NCBI GenBank assembly: GCA_905193995.1
Contig: CAJJQT010000106.1
Coordinates: 1 to 6,938, forward strand
Length of the DNA stretch: 6,938 bases
Direction: 5' to 3'
Source of the DNA: an uncultured Porphyromonadaceae bacterium
GTDB lineage: Bacteria; Bacteroidota; Bacteroidia; Bacteroidales; Muribaculaceae
The first letter of the stretch is position 1. Each line of letters starts with the position of its first letter. Positions 1 through 6,938 of the stretch are shown piece after piece. Position numbers and translations under genes: made by a program. The notes beneath the pieces were generated by a model, which saw only the letters and a program-made list of their open reading frames with translations, did no database searches and was not told the origin of the DNA.

Positions 1-1
1 C

Positions 2-1066
2 CGCCACTACGATCCGGAGCCGCCTACCTGGGCCAAGATGATCGACATCCTGCGCTTCTGGGCCTCAAAAGGTGTCGACGGCTTCCGCTGCGACATGGCC
101 CACATGGTGCCGGTCGACTTCTGGCGCGCAGCCATTCCCCGCGTGAAGGAAATCAACCCCGATATCATATTCATAGCTGAAATCTACGATGTGGCCCTCT
201 ACCGGCAGTACATCTATTCGGCAGGTTTCGACTATCTCTACGACAAGGTGAACCTCTACGACAGTCTGCGGGCCATCGAGACAGCCAACCACTCGGCTGC
301 CACGCTGACGTCGTGCTGGCAGACGGTCGACGGCATAGGCGGCCGCATGCTCAACTTTCTGGAGAACCACGACGAGCAGCGCTTCGCTTCCGACCAATAC
401 GCAGGCGACGCCGTCCGCGTCGTCCCGTCGCTGATCGTGAGCGCGATGATGTCGACAGGGCCCTTTATGGTCTATGCCGGCCAGGAACTGGGCGAGAAAG
501 GCGACCAGGCCGAGGGCTACAGCGGCCCCGACGGCCGCACGACCATTTTCGACTACTGGAGCATACCGACGGTGCGCCGCTGGCTCAACCACGGCACCTG
601 CGACGGCCCGCTGACCGAAGGCGAGAAGGCTCTGCGCGAGATGTATGCCCGCGTGATGCGCTTGTGCAACGAGGAGGCGGCAATCAGCCGGGGCAAGTTC
701 TTCGACCTGATGTATGTCAACTACGATAATCCGCGCTTCAATCCGCACCGTCAGTATGCGTTCATGCGCGTCAACGGCAACGACGTGCTGGTGATCATGG
801 TCAACTTCGACGACGCCGACACGGAGGTATCTGTCAACGTTCCGGCCCACGCTTTCGAGTATTTCGGGCTGCCCCGCGGCTTTGCCGTGGCTACCGATCT
901 GCTCTCGGGCCAGGAGTCGCTCAAGGCTTTTAGCGATGAAGTGCCGTTCACGACCAATATCCCGGCACACGGAGCCGTGGTCTGGAAGATCGACGCCCGT
1001 GCGCTGACTCCCGCCGCTTCGGCCTCGCCAGCCCGCAGCTCTCGGATCAAAAAGAAACAGAAATAG
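2..1066 (+). CDS. GH13 alpha-amylase family glycosidase, 3' part (N-terminus outside window)
   Basis: The reading frame is open from the window edge to the TAG stop, giving 354 visible residues; the Met at 38 is internal, not the start. It should hydrolyse or rearrange alpha-1,4-glucans (starch, glycogen, maltodextrins). Counting from that Met, the GH13 signatures are present in order. Conserved region II is GVDGFRCDMAH (12-22), with D19 as nucleophile and R17. Region III is IFIAEIYD, with acid/base E48. Region IV is FLENHDEQR, with H111 and D112 as the transition-state pair. All catalytic residues are intact. The barrel is followed at about 230-330 by a beta-rich stretch that fits the C-terminal domain C, then an Ala/Ser-rich tail ending in a basic cluster (RIKKKQK). 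The GH13 subfamily, the substrate and any signal peptide cannot be judged because the N-terminal part is missing. No hairpin separates it from prs, 26 bases downstream, so read-through into prs is plausible. Confidence 0.93.
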   Translation, partial: RHYDPEPPTWAKMIDILRFWASKGVDGFRCDMAHMVPVDFWRAAIPRVKEINPDIIFIAEIYDVALYRQYIYSAGFDYLYDKVNLYDSLRAIETANHSAATLTSCWQTVDGIGGRMLNFLENHDEQRFASDQYAGDAVRVVPSLIVSAMMSTGPFMVYAGQELGEKGDQAEGYSGPDGRTTIFDYWSIPTVRRWLNHGTCDGPLTEGEKALREMYARVMRLCNEEAAISRGKFFDLMYVNYDNPRFNPHRQYAFMRVNGNDVLVIMVNFDDADTEVSVNVPAHAFEYFGLPRGFAVATDLLSGQESLKAFSDEVPFTTNIPAHGAVVWKIDARALTPAASASPARSSRIKKKQK

Positions 1067-1092
1067 GCAACACTCATTACACATTATTATAT

Positions 1093-2037
1093 ATGGATTC
1101 CAATCTTCCCCCGTTCAAAATCTTCGCCGGCACGAAGTCGCGCTACATGGCTGAGGAAATCTGCAAAGACCTGGGCGTAGAGCTAGGTAAAATGAACATC
1201 CAGCACTTTGCCGACGGTGAGTTTGAAGTTTCGTTTGAGGAGTCGGTCCGCGGCTGCGAGGTGTACCTGGTGCAGTCGACGTTCCCGAACTCGGATAATC
1301 TGATGGAACTGCTGCTGATGATCGACGCTTCGAAGCGCGCATCGGCCAAGTCGACGATCGCCGTGATTCCGTACTTCGGATGGGCGCGTCAGGACCGCAA
1401 GGACAAGCCGCGCGTGTCGATCGCAGCCAAGCTCGTGTCGGATCTGCTTGTGACAGCCGGTGTCGACCGCGTGATCACCATGGACCTGCATGCCGATCAG
1501 ATTCAGGGATTCTTCAACGTGCCTGTCGACCACCTGTACGCCTCGTCGGTGTTCATTCCATATATCCAGTCGCTTAAGCTCGACAACATGGTGATAGCCA
1601 CACCCGACGTGGGCGGCGCCAAGCGAGCCAACAGCTACGCAAAGTACCTCGATGTGCCTCTGGTGCTGTGCCACAAGCAGCGTGCCAAGGCCAATGTCGT
1701 GGCCAACATGACCGTCATCGGCGACGTTAAGGACAAGAACGTGATACTTGTCGACGACATGGTCGACACTGCCGGCACCATCACCAAGGCAGCCGACCTG
1801 ATGATGGAGAACGGAGCCAAGAGCGTGCGGGCGCTGTGTACACACGCTATCATGAGTGACCCGGCAACAGACCGCGTCGATCAGTGCGGACTGGTCGAGA
1901 TGATCTTCACCAACTCGATTCCCTTCCACAAGGACTGCAAGAAATGCACCATCCTGTCGGTTGCGCGCCTGTTTGCCGACACGATCCGCCGCGTTCACAA
2001 CAACCAGTCGATCTCGTCGCAGTATCTCATTAAATAA
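1093..2037 (+). CDS. prs: Ribose-phosphate pyrophosphokinase (PRPP synthetase)
   Basis: This enzyme makes 5-phosphoribosyl-1-pyrophosphate from ribose-5-phosphate and ATP in the cytoplasm, feeding purine, pyrimidine, NAD, His and Trp synthesis. At 314 residues it has the usual bacterial class I length. Visible family motifs are the N-terminal FKIFAGTKSRYMAEEI (8-23), DGEFEVSFEESVRG (41-54), the ATP-loop FGWARQDRK (95-103), the metal/phosphate motif MDLHADQIQGFF (130-141, with D131 and H133), the flexible catalytic loop around HKQRAKAN (194-201, with the likely catalytic Lys at 195), and the PRPP-binding loop VDDMVDTAGT (220-229). No motif is missing. The ATG at 1093 is chosen because the family N-terminus begins right after it; it is preceded by an A/T-rich leader (19 of 26 bases A/T) with no Shine-Dalgarno sequence, as is typical of Bacteroidota. 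A hairpin with a T-run directly after the stop codon ends the unit. No clear TAnnTTTG promoter was found in the 26-base upstream gap. Confidence 0.98.
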   Translation: MDSNLPPFKIFAGTKSRYMAEEICKDLGVELGKMNIQHFADGEFEVSFEESVRGCEVYLVQSTFPNSDNLMELLLMIDASKRASAKSTIAVIPYFGWARQDRKDKPRVSIAAKLVSDLLVTAGVDRVITMDLHADQIQGFFNVPVDHLYASSVFIPYIQSLKLDNMVIATPDVGGAKRANSYAKYLDVPLVLCHKQRAKANVVANMTVIGDVKDKNVILVDDMVDTAGTITKAADLMMENGAKSVRALCTHAIMSDPATDRVDQCGLVEMIFTNSIPFHKDCKKCTILSVARLFADTIRRVHNNQSISSQYLIK

Positions 2038-2047
2038 ATCATCATAA

Positions 2048-2101
2048 CGGAGACTTCCCGCCGCGCCCGCCCGGCGCAGGGCAGGGAGTCTCCGCTGTTT
2101 T
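2048..2101 (+). terminator. Intrinsic terminator after prs, abutting the kinase start
   Basis: The arm CGGAGACTTCCC (2048-2059) pairs with GGGAGTCTCCG (2084-2094), giving an 11-bp stem with one bulged T, closed by a GC-rich loop of about 24 bases that can fold further (GCC/GGC-type pairings). CTGTTTT follows (2095-2101), with a short T-run at 2098-2101. It begins 10 bases after the prs stop and ends 3 bases before the kinase ATG. There is no matching T-tract on the opposite strand, so it works only in the + direction. The hairpin is read directly from the sequence; terminator activity is inferred, and the 4-T tract is short. Confidence 0.75.
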
Positions 2102-2104
2102 CCC

Positions 2105-3379
2105 ATGGCCGCCGTCCCTTCACCCGAATGCCTGCGGCCCGGTACAGTACTTCCGGGCAAGGGCATCGTGTACACCATCGAGAAGGTGCTCGGCCAGGGC
2201 TCGTTCGGCATCACCTACCTGGCGTCGGCGCGGCTCGAGGGCAACCTCGGGTCGTTCGTTTCCGACTCGAAGGTGGCGCTGAAAGAGTTTTTCATGCGCA
2301 ATCACAACGACCGCCAGGGAGGCACGACCACCGTCACGGCGCCCGGCGACCAAAGCCTGTTCCGGGCCTACCGCGACAAGTTCGTCAAGGAGGCGCTGAG
2401 TCTGTCGCGTCTCCATCACAAGGGTATCGTGAAGGTCTGCGACCTGTTTGAGTGCAACAATACGGCTTACTATGCCATGGAGCTGCTCGACGAGTCGCTC
2501 GAACACTTCATCGGGAATATGCCCGGTGGATGTCTGCCGGAGTGGACCGCCGTCGAGCTGGCCGTCACGGTCGGGGAGGCGATCAGATATCTGCACGAGC
2601 GCAATATGGTGCACCTCGACCTGAAGCCCGGCAATATAATGCTGCGCGGCGATGACCCGGTGTTGATCGATTTCGGCCTGTCGAAGCAGTACGACGCCGC
2701 CGGAAAGGCCGAAACCAGTGCCAACGTGGGAGGCGGCACGCCAGGTTACGCGCCTCTGGAGCAGGCGGCCTACAGTACGGCCGGCACGCTCCCCGTGACT
2801 ATGGATATCTATGCCATGGGAGCCACGCTCTACAAGATGCTCAGCGGCGAGACTCCGCCGCCTGCCTATAACATCAGCGAATACGGATTCGATGACACGG
2901 CTCTGCGTCAGAAAGGTGTGTCGCCCGAGCTGATCAGCATAATCCGGCAGGCTATGATGCCTCTGAGCCGCCAGCGCTATGAGTCTATGGAAAAGATGCT
3001 TGCGGCGCTGCGGTCGCTCGATGTGGTGGAGATCGAGGTAGTGGATACGGAAGAAAATAAGCCGGAAGCAGAAGCAGAGCGGCCCGACCCGTATGCCGAC
3101 AGCCGGCGCACGCAGCGCAAGGCGCGGCGCGGGCCGGCCGACGACATCGATGCTCTGCAGAGTCCCGCACATGAGGAAATGGCTGCACCGGAAGTGAAGT
3201 CACCCGTCAACAGGCCCGACGAGACGCATCTCAATATGATGTACGTGGACCTGCCGACCGAAGAGATAGATGAGAGCGACGGCGAGGAAATCAAGCCCGA
3301 CCGCGTATCAGGCAATGCCGCCTATTGGCTCTTTTTCGGCGGCATAGCGATTCTCGCGGCCTTCACGGACCTGTTCTGA
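2105..3379 (+). CDS. Ser/Thr protein kinase, non-RD type, with C-terminal hydrophobic anchor
   Basis: This is a eukaryotic-like (Hanks-type) protein kinase of 424 residues. The catalytic domain spans about 20-305: glycine loop GQGSFG (30-35), VALKEFF with ATP-binding K60, alpha-C Glu (probably E96), catalytic loop HLDLKPGN (170-177, with D172, K174, N177), IDFG with D189, activation/P+1 segment GTPGYAPLEQ (211-220), alpha-F MDIYAMG (233-239) and a late Arg (R291). It therefore looks catalytically competent, but the HRD Arg is Leu (L171). The stretch between glycine loop and K60 is rather long (24 residues). Residues 306-400 are a low-complexity linker with acidic runs and a basic patch (RRTQRKARRG, 334-343). 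Residues 405-420 are hydrophobic and only four residues follow, suggesting a tail anchor with the kinase in the cytoplasm and no sensor domain outside. The start is set at 2105 because the conserved pre-kinase segment LRPGTVLPGKG begins at residue 10 and no later Met fits. Its substrate is unknown; no phosphatase or FHA gene lies beside it. Confidence 0.93.
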   Translation: MAAVPSPECLRPGTVLPGKGIVYTIEKVLGQGSFGITYLASARLEGNLGSFVSDSKVALKEFFMRNHNDRQGGTTTVTAPGDQSLFRAYRDKFVKEALSLSRLHHKGIVKVCDLFECNNTAYYAMELLDESLEHFIGNMPGGCLPEWTAVELAVTVGEAIRYLHERNMVHLDLKPGNIMLRGDDPVLIDFGLSKQYDAAGKAETSANVGGGTPGYAPLEQAAYSTAGTLPVTMDIYAMGATLYKMLSGETPPPAYNISEYGFDDTALRQKGVSPELISIIRQAMMPLSRQRYESMEKMLAALRSLDVVEIEVVDTEENKPEAEAERPDPYADSRRTQRKARRGPADDIDALQSPAHEEMAAPEVKSPVNRPDETHLNMMYVDLPTEEIDESDGEEIKPDRVSGNAAYWLFFGGIAILAAFTDLF

Positions 3380-3410
3380 AAAAAATACGCCGGTGCGACA
3401 GCCGGATATA

Positions 3411-3450
3411 AAAAGCTCCCGCGGGCTGCGTGCCTGCGGGAGCTTTGGTT
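3411..3450. terminator. Bidirectional intrinsic terminator between kinase and mutB
   Basis: AAAGCTCCCGC (3412-3422) pairs perfectly with GCGGGAGCTTT (3436-3446). The stem extends inward by four more pairs, one of them G-U (3423-3426 with 3432-3435), leaving a 5-base loop at 3427-3431. This gives about 15 bp in total. On the + strand it is followed by a modest T-containing tail (TTTGGTT). On the - strand it is followed by a better T-tract (five T at 3414-3410, then ATAT). It sits 20 bases before the mutB stop codon on the - strand side and 31 bases after the kinase stop, so it can end both convergent transcripts. It looks stronger for the mut operon. Confidence 0.9.
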
Positions 3451-3469
3451 ATGCGGTCGGCAATGCTGA

Positions 3470-5605
3470 TTATTCCTCGTTGAGGATCTCGAGCATCTTG
3501 ATTGCTGACAGAGGAATGCGGGTGCCGGGGCCGAAGATGGCGGCTACGCCTGCCTTGTAGAGGAAGTCGTAGTCCTGAGCCGGGATGACACCGCCGGCGG
3601 TGACGAGGATGTCCTCGCGGCCGAGTTTCTTAAGCTCTTCGATCACCTGCGGGATCAGGGTCTTGTGACCGGCGGCCAGAGAGCTGACGCCCAGGATGTG
3701 CACGTCGTTTTCGACGGCCTGGCGGGCAGCTTCGGCCGGAGTCTGGAACAGCGGGCCCATGTCGACGTCGAAGCCGCAGTCGGCATAGCCGGTAGCGACA
3801 ACCTTTGCGCCGCGGTCGTGGCCGTCCTGGCCCATCTTGGCGATCATGATACGGGGTTGGCGACCTTCGCGCTTGGCGAAGTCTGCGCACATCTGCTGGG
3901 CGCGGACGAAGTCGGGGTCGTTCTTTGTTTCTGCTGAGTACACGCCTGAAATAGTTCGGATTACTGCTTTATAACGGCCTACGACTTCTTCGCAGGCATC
4001 TGAAATTTCGCCGAGGGTAGCGCGGTGACCGGCAGCCTTTACGGCGAGGTCGAGGAGGTTGCCCTTCTTTGTGCGGACGCATTCGGTGATAGCCTCGAGG
4101 TCTTTCTTCACCTGAGCTTCGTCGCGGTCGGCCTTGACCTCGTTGAGGCGTTCGATCTGCTCGCGGCGTACTTCGGTGTTGTCGATTTCGAGGATGTCGA
4201 TGGGATCTTCATGCTCGAGACGGTACTTGTTGATGCCGACGATGGTCTGGCGGCCCGAGTCGATGCGTGCCTGTGTACGAGCGGCGGCTTCCTCGATGCG
4301 GAGCTTGGGCAGACCGGTCTCGATGGCCTTGGCCATGCCGCCGAGCTTTTCGATTTCCTGGATGTGTTCCCATGCGCGGTGGGCGATCTCGTTGGTGAGG
4401 GCTTCCACGTAGTACGAACCAGCCCAGGGATCGACCTGCTTGGTGACCATGGTCTCTTCCTGAATGTAGATCTGGGTGTTGCGGGCGATACGGGCCGAGA
4501 AGTCGGTCGGCAGGGCGATCGCCTCGTCGAGGGCGTTGGTATGGAGCGACTGGGTGTGGCCCAGGGCGGCGCCCATGGCTTCGATACACGTGCGGCCCAC
4601 GTTGTTGAAGGGATCCTGCTCGGTGAGCGACCAGCCCGATGTCTGCGAGTGCGTGCGCAGGGCGAGCGACTTGGGGTTCTTTGGGTTGAACTGCTTGACG
4701 ATCTTGGCCCACAGCATACGTGCGGCGCGCATCTTGGCGATCTCCATGAAGAAGTTCATGCCGATGGCCCAGAAGAACGACAGACGGGGAGCGAAGGCGT
4801 CGATGTCCATGCCGGCGTTTACGCCTGCGCGGAGATATTCGAGGCCGTCGGCCAGAGTGTAGGCCAGCTCGATGTCGCAGGTGGCGCCAGCCTCCTGCAT
4901 GTGGTAGCCGGAGATCGAGATCGAGTTGAACTTCGGCATCTTCTGCGAGGTGTACTCGAAGATGTCGGCGATGATGCGCATCGAGAACTCCGGCGGGTAA
5001 ATATAGGTGTTGCGCACCATGAATTCCTTGAGGATATCGTTCTGGATGGTACCGGCCATTTCCTCGAGCTTTGCGCCCTGCTCGAGGCCTGCGTTGATGT
5101 AGAAGGCGAGCACGGGGAGCACGGCGCCGTTCATGGTCATCGACACGGACATCTTGTTCAGGGGAATTCCGTCGAAGAGGACTTTCATGTCCTCGATCGA
5201 GCAGATGGACACGCCTGCCTTGCCGACGTCGCCGACAACGCGGGGATGATCGGCGTCGTAGCCGCGGTGAGTGGCGAGGTCGAATGCCACGGAGAGGCCC
5301 TTCTGGCCCGAGGCGAGGTTGCGGCGGTAGAAGGCGTTGGACTCGGCAGCCGTCGAGAAGCCGGCGTACTGACGGATTGTCCAGGGACGCAGGGGATACA
5401 TGGCGCTGTACGGGCCACGCAGGAAGGGAGGAATACCCGACACGTAGTTGAGGTGTTCGAGTCCCTGCAGGTCGTCCTTGGTGTAGATGGGTTTGACGGG
5501 GATGAGCTCGGGAGTGAGCCAGTCTTCGCCTGCGGCGGCCACAGCAGTGTGCTGAGCGCCGAATGAATCATTTGTGATATCTATTTTATTGAAATCGGGT
5601 CTCAT
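3470..5605 (-). CDS. mutB: Methylmalonyl-CoA mutase, large (catalytic) subunit
   Basis: This is the adenosylcobalamin-dependent subunit that interconverts succinyl-CoA and (R)-methylmalonyl-CoA. In anaerobic Bacteroidota it normally runs toward propionate from succinate. It has 711 residues, normal for the large subunit. The N-terminal TIM barrel (about 35-560) carries [13 protein letters not shown], with R73 and Y80 matching Arg82 and Tyr89 of the Propionibacterium enzyme at a constant offset of 9. R198 and H235 (SGYH) match its Arg207 and His244 at the same offset. The C-terminal B12 domain (about 575-711) has the base-off motif DGHDRG: D594, H596 (cobalt ligand) and G599, followed by GVSSLAAGH and the TAGGVIP turn. 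All expected catalytic and cofactor residues are present. It lies 18 bases downstream of mutA in the same direction, so the two are almost certainly co-transcribed and form the heterodimer. The start at 5605 fits the family N-terminus; its leader has no Shine-Dalgarno sequence. Confidence 0.98.
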   Translation of the reverse strand: MRPDFNKIDITNDSFGAQHTAVAAAGEDWLTPELIPVKPIYTKDDLQGLEHLNYVSGIPPFLRGPYSAMYPLRPWTIRQYAGFSTAAESNAFYRRNLASGQKGLSVAFDLATHRGYDADHPRVVGDVGKAGVSICSIEDMKVLFDGIPLNKMSVSMTMNGAVLPVLAFYINAGLEQGAKLEEMAGTIQNDILKEFMVRNTYIYPPEFSMRIIADIFEYTSQKMPKFNSISISGYHMQEAGATCDIELAYTLADGLEYLRAGVNAGMDIDAFAPRLSFFWAIGMNFFMEIAKMRAARMLWAKIVKQFNPKNPKSLALRTHSQTSGWSLTEQDPFNNVGRTCIEAMGAALGHTQSLHTNALDEAIALPTDFSARIARNTQIYIQEETMVTKQVDPWAGSYYVEALTNEIAHRAWEHIQEIEKLGGMAKAIETGLPKLRIEEAAARTQARIDSGRQTIVGINKYRLEHEDPIDILEIDNTEVRREQIERLNEVKADRDEAQVKKDLEAITECVRTKKGNLLDLAVKAAGHRATLGEISDACEEVVGRYKAVIRTISGVYSAETKNDPDFVRAQQMCADFAKREGRQPRIMIAKMGQDGHDRGAKVVATGYADCGFDVDMGPLFQTPAEAARQAVENDVHILGVSSLAAGHKTLIPQVIEELKKLGREDILVTAGGVIPAQDYDFLYKAGVAAIFGPGTRIPLSAIKMLEILNEE

Positions 5606-5623
5606 GACTGTGTAGTGACTGGG

Positions 5624-6937
5624 TTATTTGAGAAGACGGGCATTGAAATCGCGGAGTGTGTCGAGGACGTTCACGCGGACATGAACGAAGTCCTTGATGC
5701 CGATGGCCTTGAGATCGTCGGCGCAGGCGGGGTTGCCTGCTACGACGAATTCGGCGCGGCCGTCGAGGTACTTGAATGCCTCGGGCGCGAGGGTGGCGTA
5801 TTCGTCGTCGCTCGAGCAGAGGACTACCACGTCGGCACCCTTTTCGAGAGCGGCGTCGACGCCCTGCTCGACGGTGTCGAAGCCGAGGTTGTCGATGATC
5901 TCATATCCGGCGCAGCCGAAGAAGTTGGTCGAGAACTGTGCGCGTGCCAGACGCATGGCCAGGTTGCCGATGGTGAGCATGAACACCTTGGGGCGCTTTG
6001 CGGCGGCCTCGGTGGCGAGACGGAGCTGCTCGAAGTCGGTGGCGGCGCGCTTGCCGCAGAGCTTGTGACCGTCGGCGGGGGCGTCGGCGGCGCAGCCGCA
6101 TCCGCAGCATTCGCTCTTGACGATCTTGTCGGCTGCCTTCTCGTTGATGTTGGGGTACTGGTTGGTGCCGAGCAGGATTTCCTTGCGGCGGGCGACGTCG
6201 GTGTGGCGCTTCTCGCACGAAGCGTTGACGGCATCCTGGATCTTGCCTTCGGAAGCGAGGGCGAAGAAGCCGCCTGCGTTCTCGACTTCCAGGAAGAGTT
6301 TCCATGCCTCTTTTGCGATCGATACGGTGAGAGTCTCGACGTAGTAGCTGCCGCCGGCAGGGTCAACGACCTTGTCGAGGTGGCTTTCTTCCTTGAGCAG
6401 GAACTGCTGGTTGCGCGCGATGCGCTCCGAGAATGTGTCGGGAGTCTTGTATGGGGTGTCGAAAGGAGTCGTGGTGATCGAGTCGACGCCTGCGAGAGCG
6501 GCTGACATGGTCTCGGTCTGGCTGCGGAGCAGGTTGACGTATGCGTCGTAGATGGTCTGGTTGAAGCGCGAGGTCGATGCGTGGACGTGCATCTTGGCGC
6601 TGTCGGCCTGTGCGGGCTTGTACTGTTCCACGATCTGTGCCCAGAGCATGCGGGCGGCGCGGAATTTGGCGAGCTCCATGAAGTAGTTCGACGATATGCC
6701 CATGTTGAACTTGACGCGGGCAGCCACCTCGTCTGCCGTCAGACCGGCGTCGGTGAGCAATGTGAGCCAGTCGGCGCCCCAGGCCAAAGCGTAGCCGAGC
6801 TCCTGATAGATATATGCGCCGGCGTTGGAGAGCATGTCGCTGTCGACGGAGAGGACCTTAAGACCGGGAACGTCCTTGACGATGGCGAGGATTTCCTTGG
6901 CGGTCTCGACGATAGCCTTGACGTCGGTCTGCTTGCC
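5624..6937 (-). CDS. mutA: Methylmalonyl-CoA mutase, small subunit (N-terminus outside window)
   Basis: This is the non-catalytic partner of MutB, needed for the heterodimeric enzyme. The frame stays open to the right edge, adding 34 residues (beginning GKQTDVKAIVETAKEI) before the Met at 6835, so that Met is internal and the true start lies beyond the window. The 437 visible residues include barrel segments clearly related to Mut[21 protein letters not shown] beside [20 protein letters not shown] in MutB, HASTSR beside HSQTSG, and ERIARN with VDPAGGSYYVE. The C-terminal flavodoxin-like domain (about the last 120 residues) has GNLAMRLAR where MutB has DGHDRG, so the cobalt-binding Asp and His are absent, as expected for the small subunit. 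The linker between the two domains carries an unusual Cys cluster, CCGCGC followed by HKLC (6056-6109). The mut promoter, and any cobalamin riboswitch, would lie upstream of this gene and outside the window. Confidence 0.96.
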   Translation of the reverse strand, partial: GKQTDVKAIVETAKEILAIVKDVPGLKVLSVDSDMLSNAGAYIYQELGYALAWGADWLTLLTDAGLTADEVAARVKFNMGISSNYFMELAKFRAARMLWAQIVEQYKPAQADSAKMHVHASTSRFNQTIYDAYVNLLRSQTETMSAALAGVDSITTTPFDTPYKTPDTFSERIARNQQFLLKEESHLDKVVDPAGGSYYVETLTVSIAKEAWKLFLEVENAGGFFALASEGKIQDAVNASCEKRHTDVARRKEILLGTNQYPNINEKAADKIVKSECCGCGCAADAPADGHKLCGKRAATDFEQLRLATEAAAKRPKVFMLTIGNLAMRLARAQFSTNFFGCAGYEIIDNLGFDTVEQGVDAALEKGADVVVLCSSDDEYATLAPEAFKYLDGRAEFVVAGNPACADDLKAIGIKDFVHVRVNVLDTLRDFNARLLK

Positions 6938-6938
6938 G

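Noticed and set aside
65..1084. A 339-codon open frame on the - strand opposite the amylase
   Set aside because: It is the mirror frame of a GH13 gene whose three catalytic residues are all visible; low-information composition.
1183..2214. A 343-codon open frame on the - strand across prs and the kinase start
   Set aside because: It is antisense to prs and runs through the terminator hairpin; its His/Val/Arg-rich translation has no domain.
2120..3172. A 350-codon open frame on the - strand opposite the kinase
   Set aside because: It is antisense to an intact kinase domain and has no recognisable protein family signature.
3388..3405. A possible second hairpin CCGG...CCGG just after the kinase stop
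   Set aside because: The stem is only four base pairs around an 8-base loop; too weak to call next to the much stronger hairpin at 3412-3446.
4025..5566. A 513-codon open frame on the + strand opposite mutB
   Set aside because: It lies wholly antisense to a mutB with every catalytic motif intact. Its translation is a Val/Gly/Asp/Leu-rich composition typical of the mirror of a GC-rich gene, with no recognisable domain.
5615..6505. A 296-codon open frame on the + strand opposite mutA
   Set aside because: Same reason: it is antisense to the conserved mutA, biased in composition, and shows no family motif.
6836..6938. A possible mutA start at the Met at 6833-6835, which would make the right edge non-coding
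   Set aside because: The same frame stays open to the edge and encodes a plausible helix-rich MutA segment, and the Met is in mid-domain; the gene continues beyond the window.

Overview
The window looks like chromosomal DNA from a fairly GC-rich member of the Bacteroidota, most likely a Bacteroidales gut lineage such as Muribaculaceae. This placement is an inference. It rests on the adjacent mutA-mutB pair of the succinate-to-propionate pathway, start codons without Shine-Dalgarno sequences and with an A/T-rich leader in front of prs, a 'KEFF'-type Ser/Thr kinase, and the overall style of the proteins. No tRNA, rRNA, CRISPR array, insertion sequence or phage gene was found. The coding density is very high, and every intergenic gap is 90 bases or shorter.

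The left half reads on the + strand. It starts inside a GH13 alpha-amylase-type glycosidase whose N-terminus is cut off by the window edge. After 26 A/T-rich bases comes prs (PRPP synthetase). A 67-base gap holding a strong intrinsic terminator hairpin follows, then a Ser/Thr protein kinase with a low-complexity charged linker and a single hydrophobic segment at the extreme C-terminus. The right half reads on the - strand. It is the methylmalonyl-CoA mutase operon, with the small subunit mutA (N-terminus cut off by the right edge) followed 18 bases later by the large subunit mutB. The kinase and mutB converge on a 90-base gap with one long symmetrical hairpin that can terminate both transcripts.

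Functionally this is mostly housekeeping and central metabolism: alpha-glucan breakdown, PRPP supply for nucleotide, His/Trp and NAD synthesis, and B12-dependent conversion of succinyl-CoA to methylmalonyl-CoA on the way to propionate. The kinase is the only signalling gene, and its substrate cannot be read from the context.

I do not see a previously undescribed multi-gene system here. The points most worth a second look are a Cys-rich insertion in the MutA linker, the prs terminator that ends only 3 bases before the kinase start codon, and the non-RD, apparently tail-anchored architecture of the kinase.
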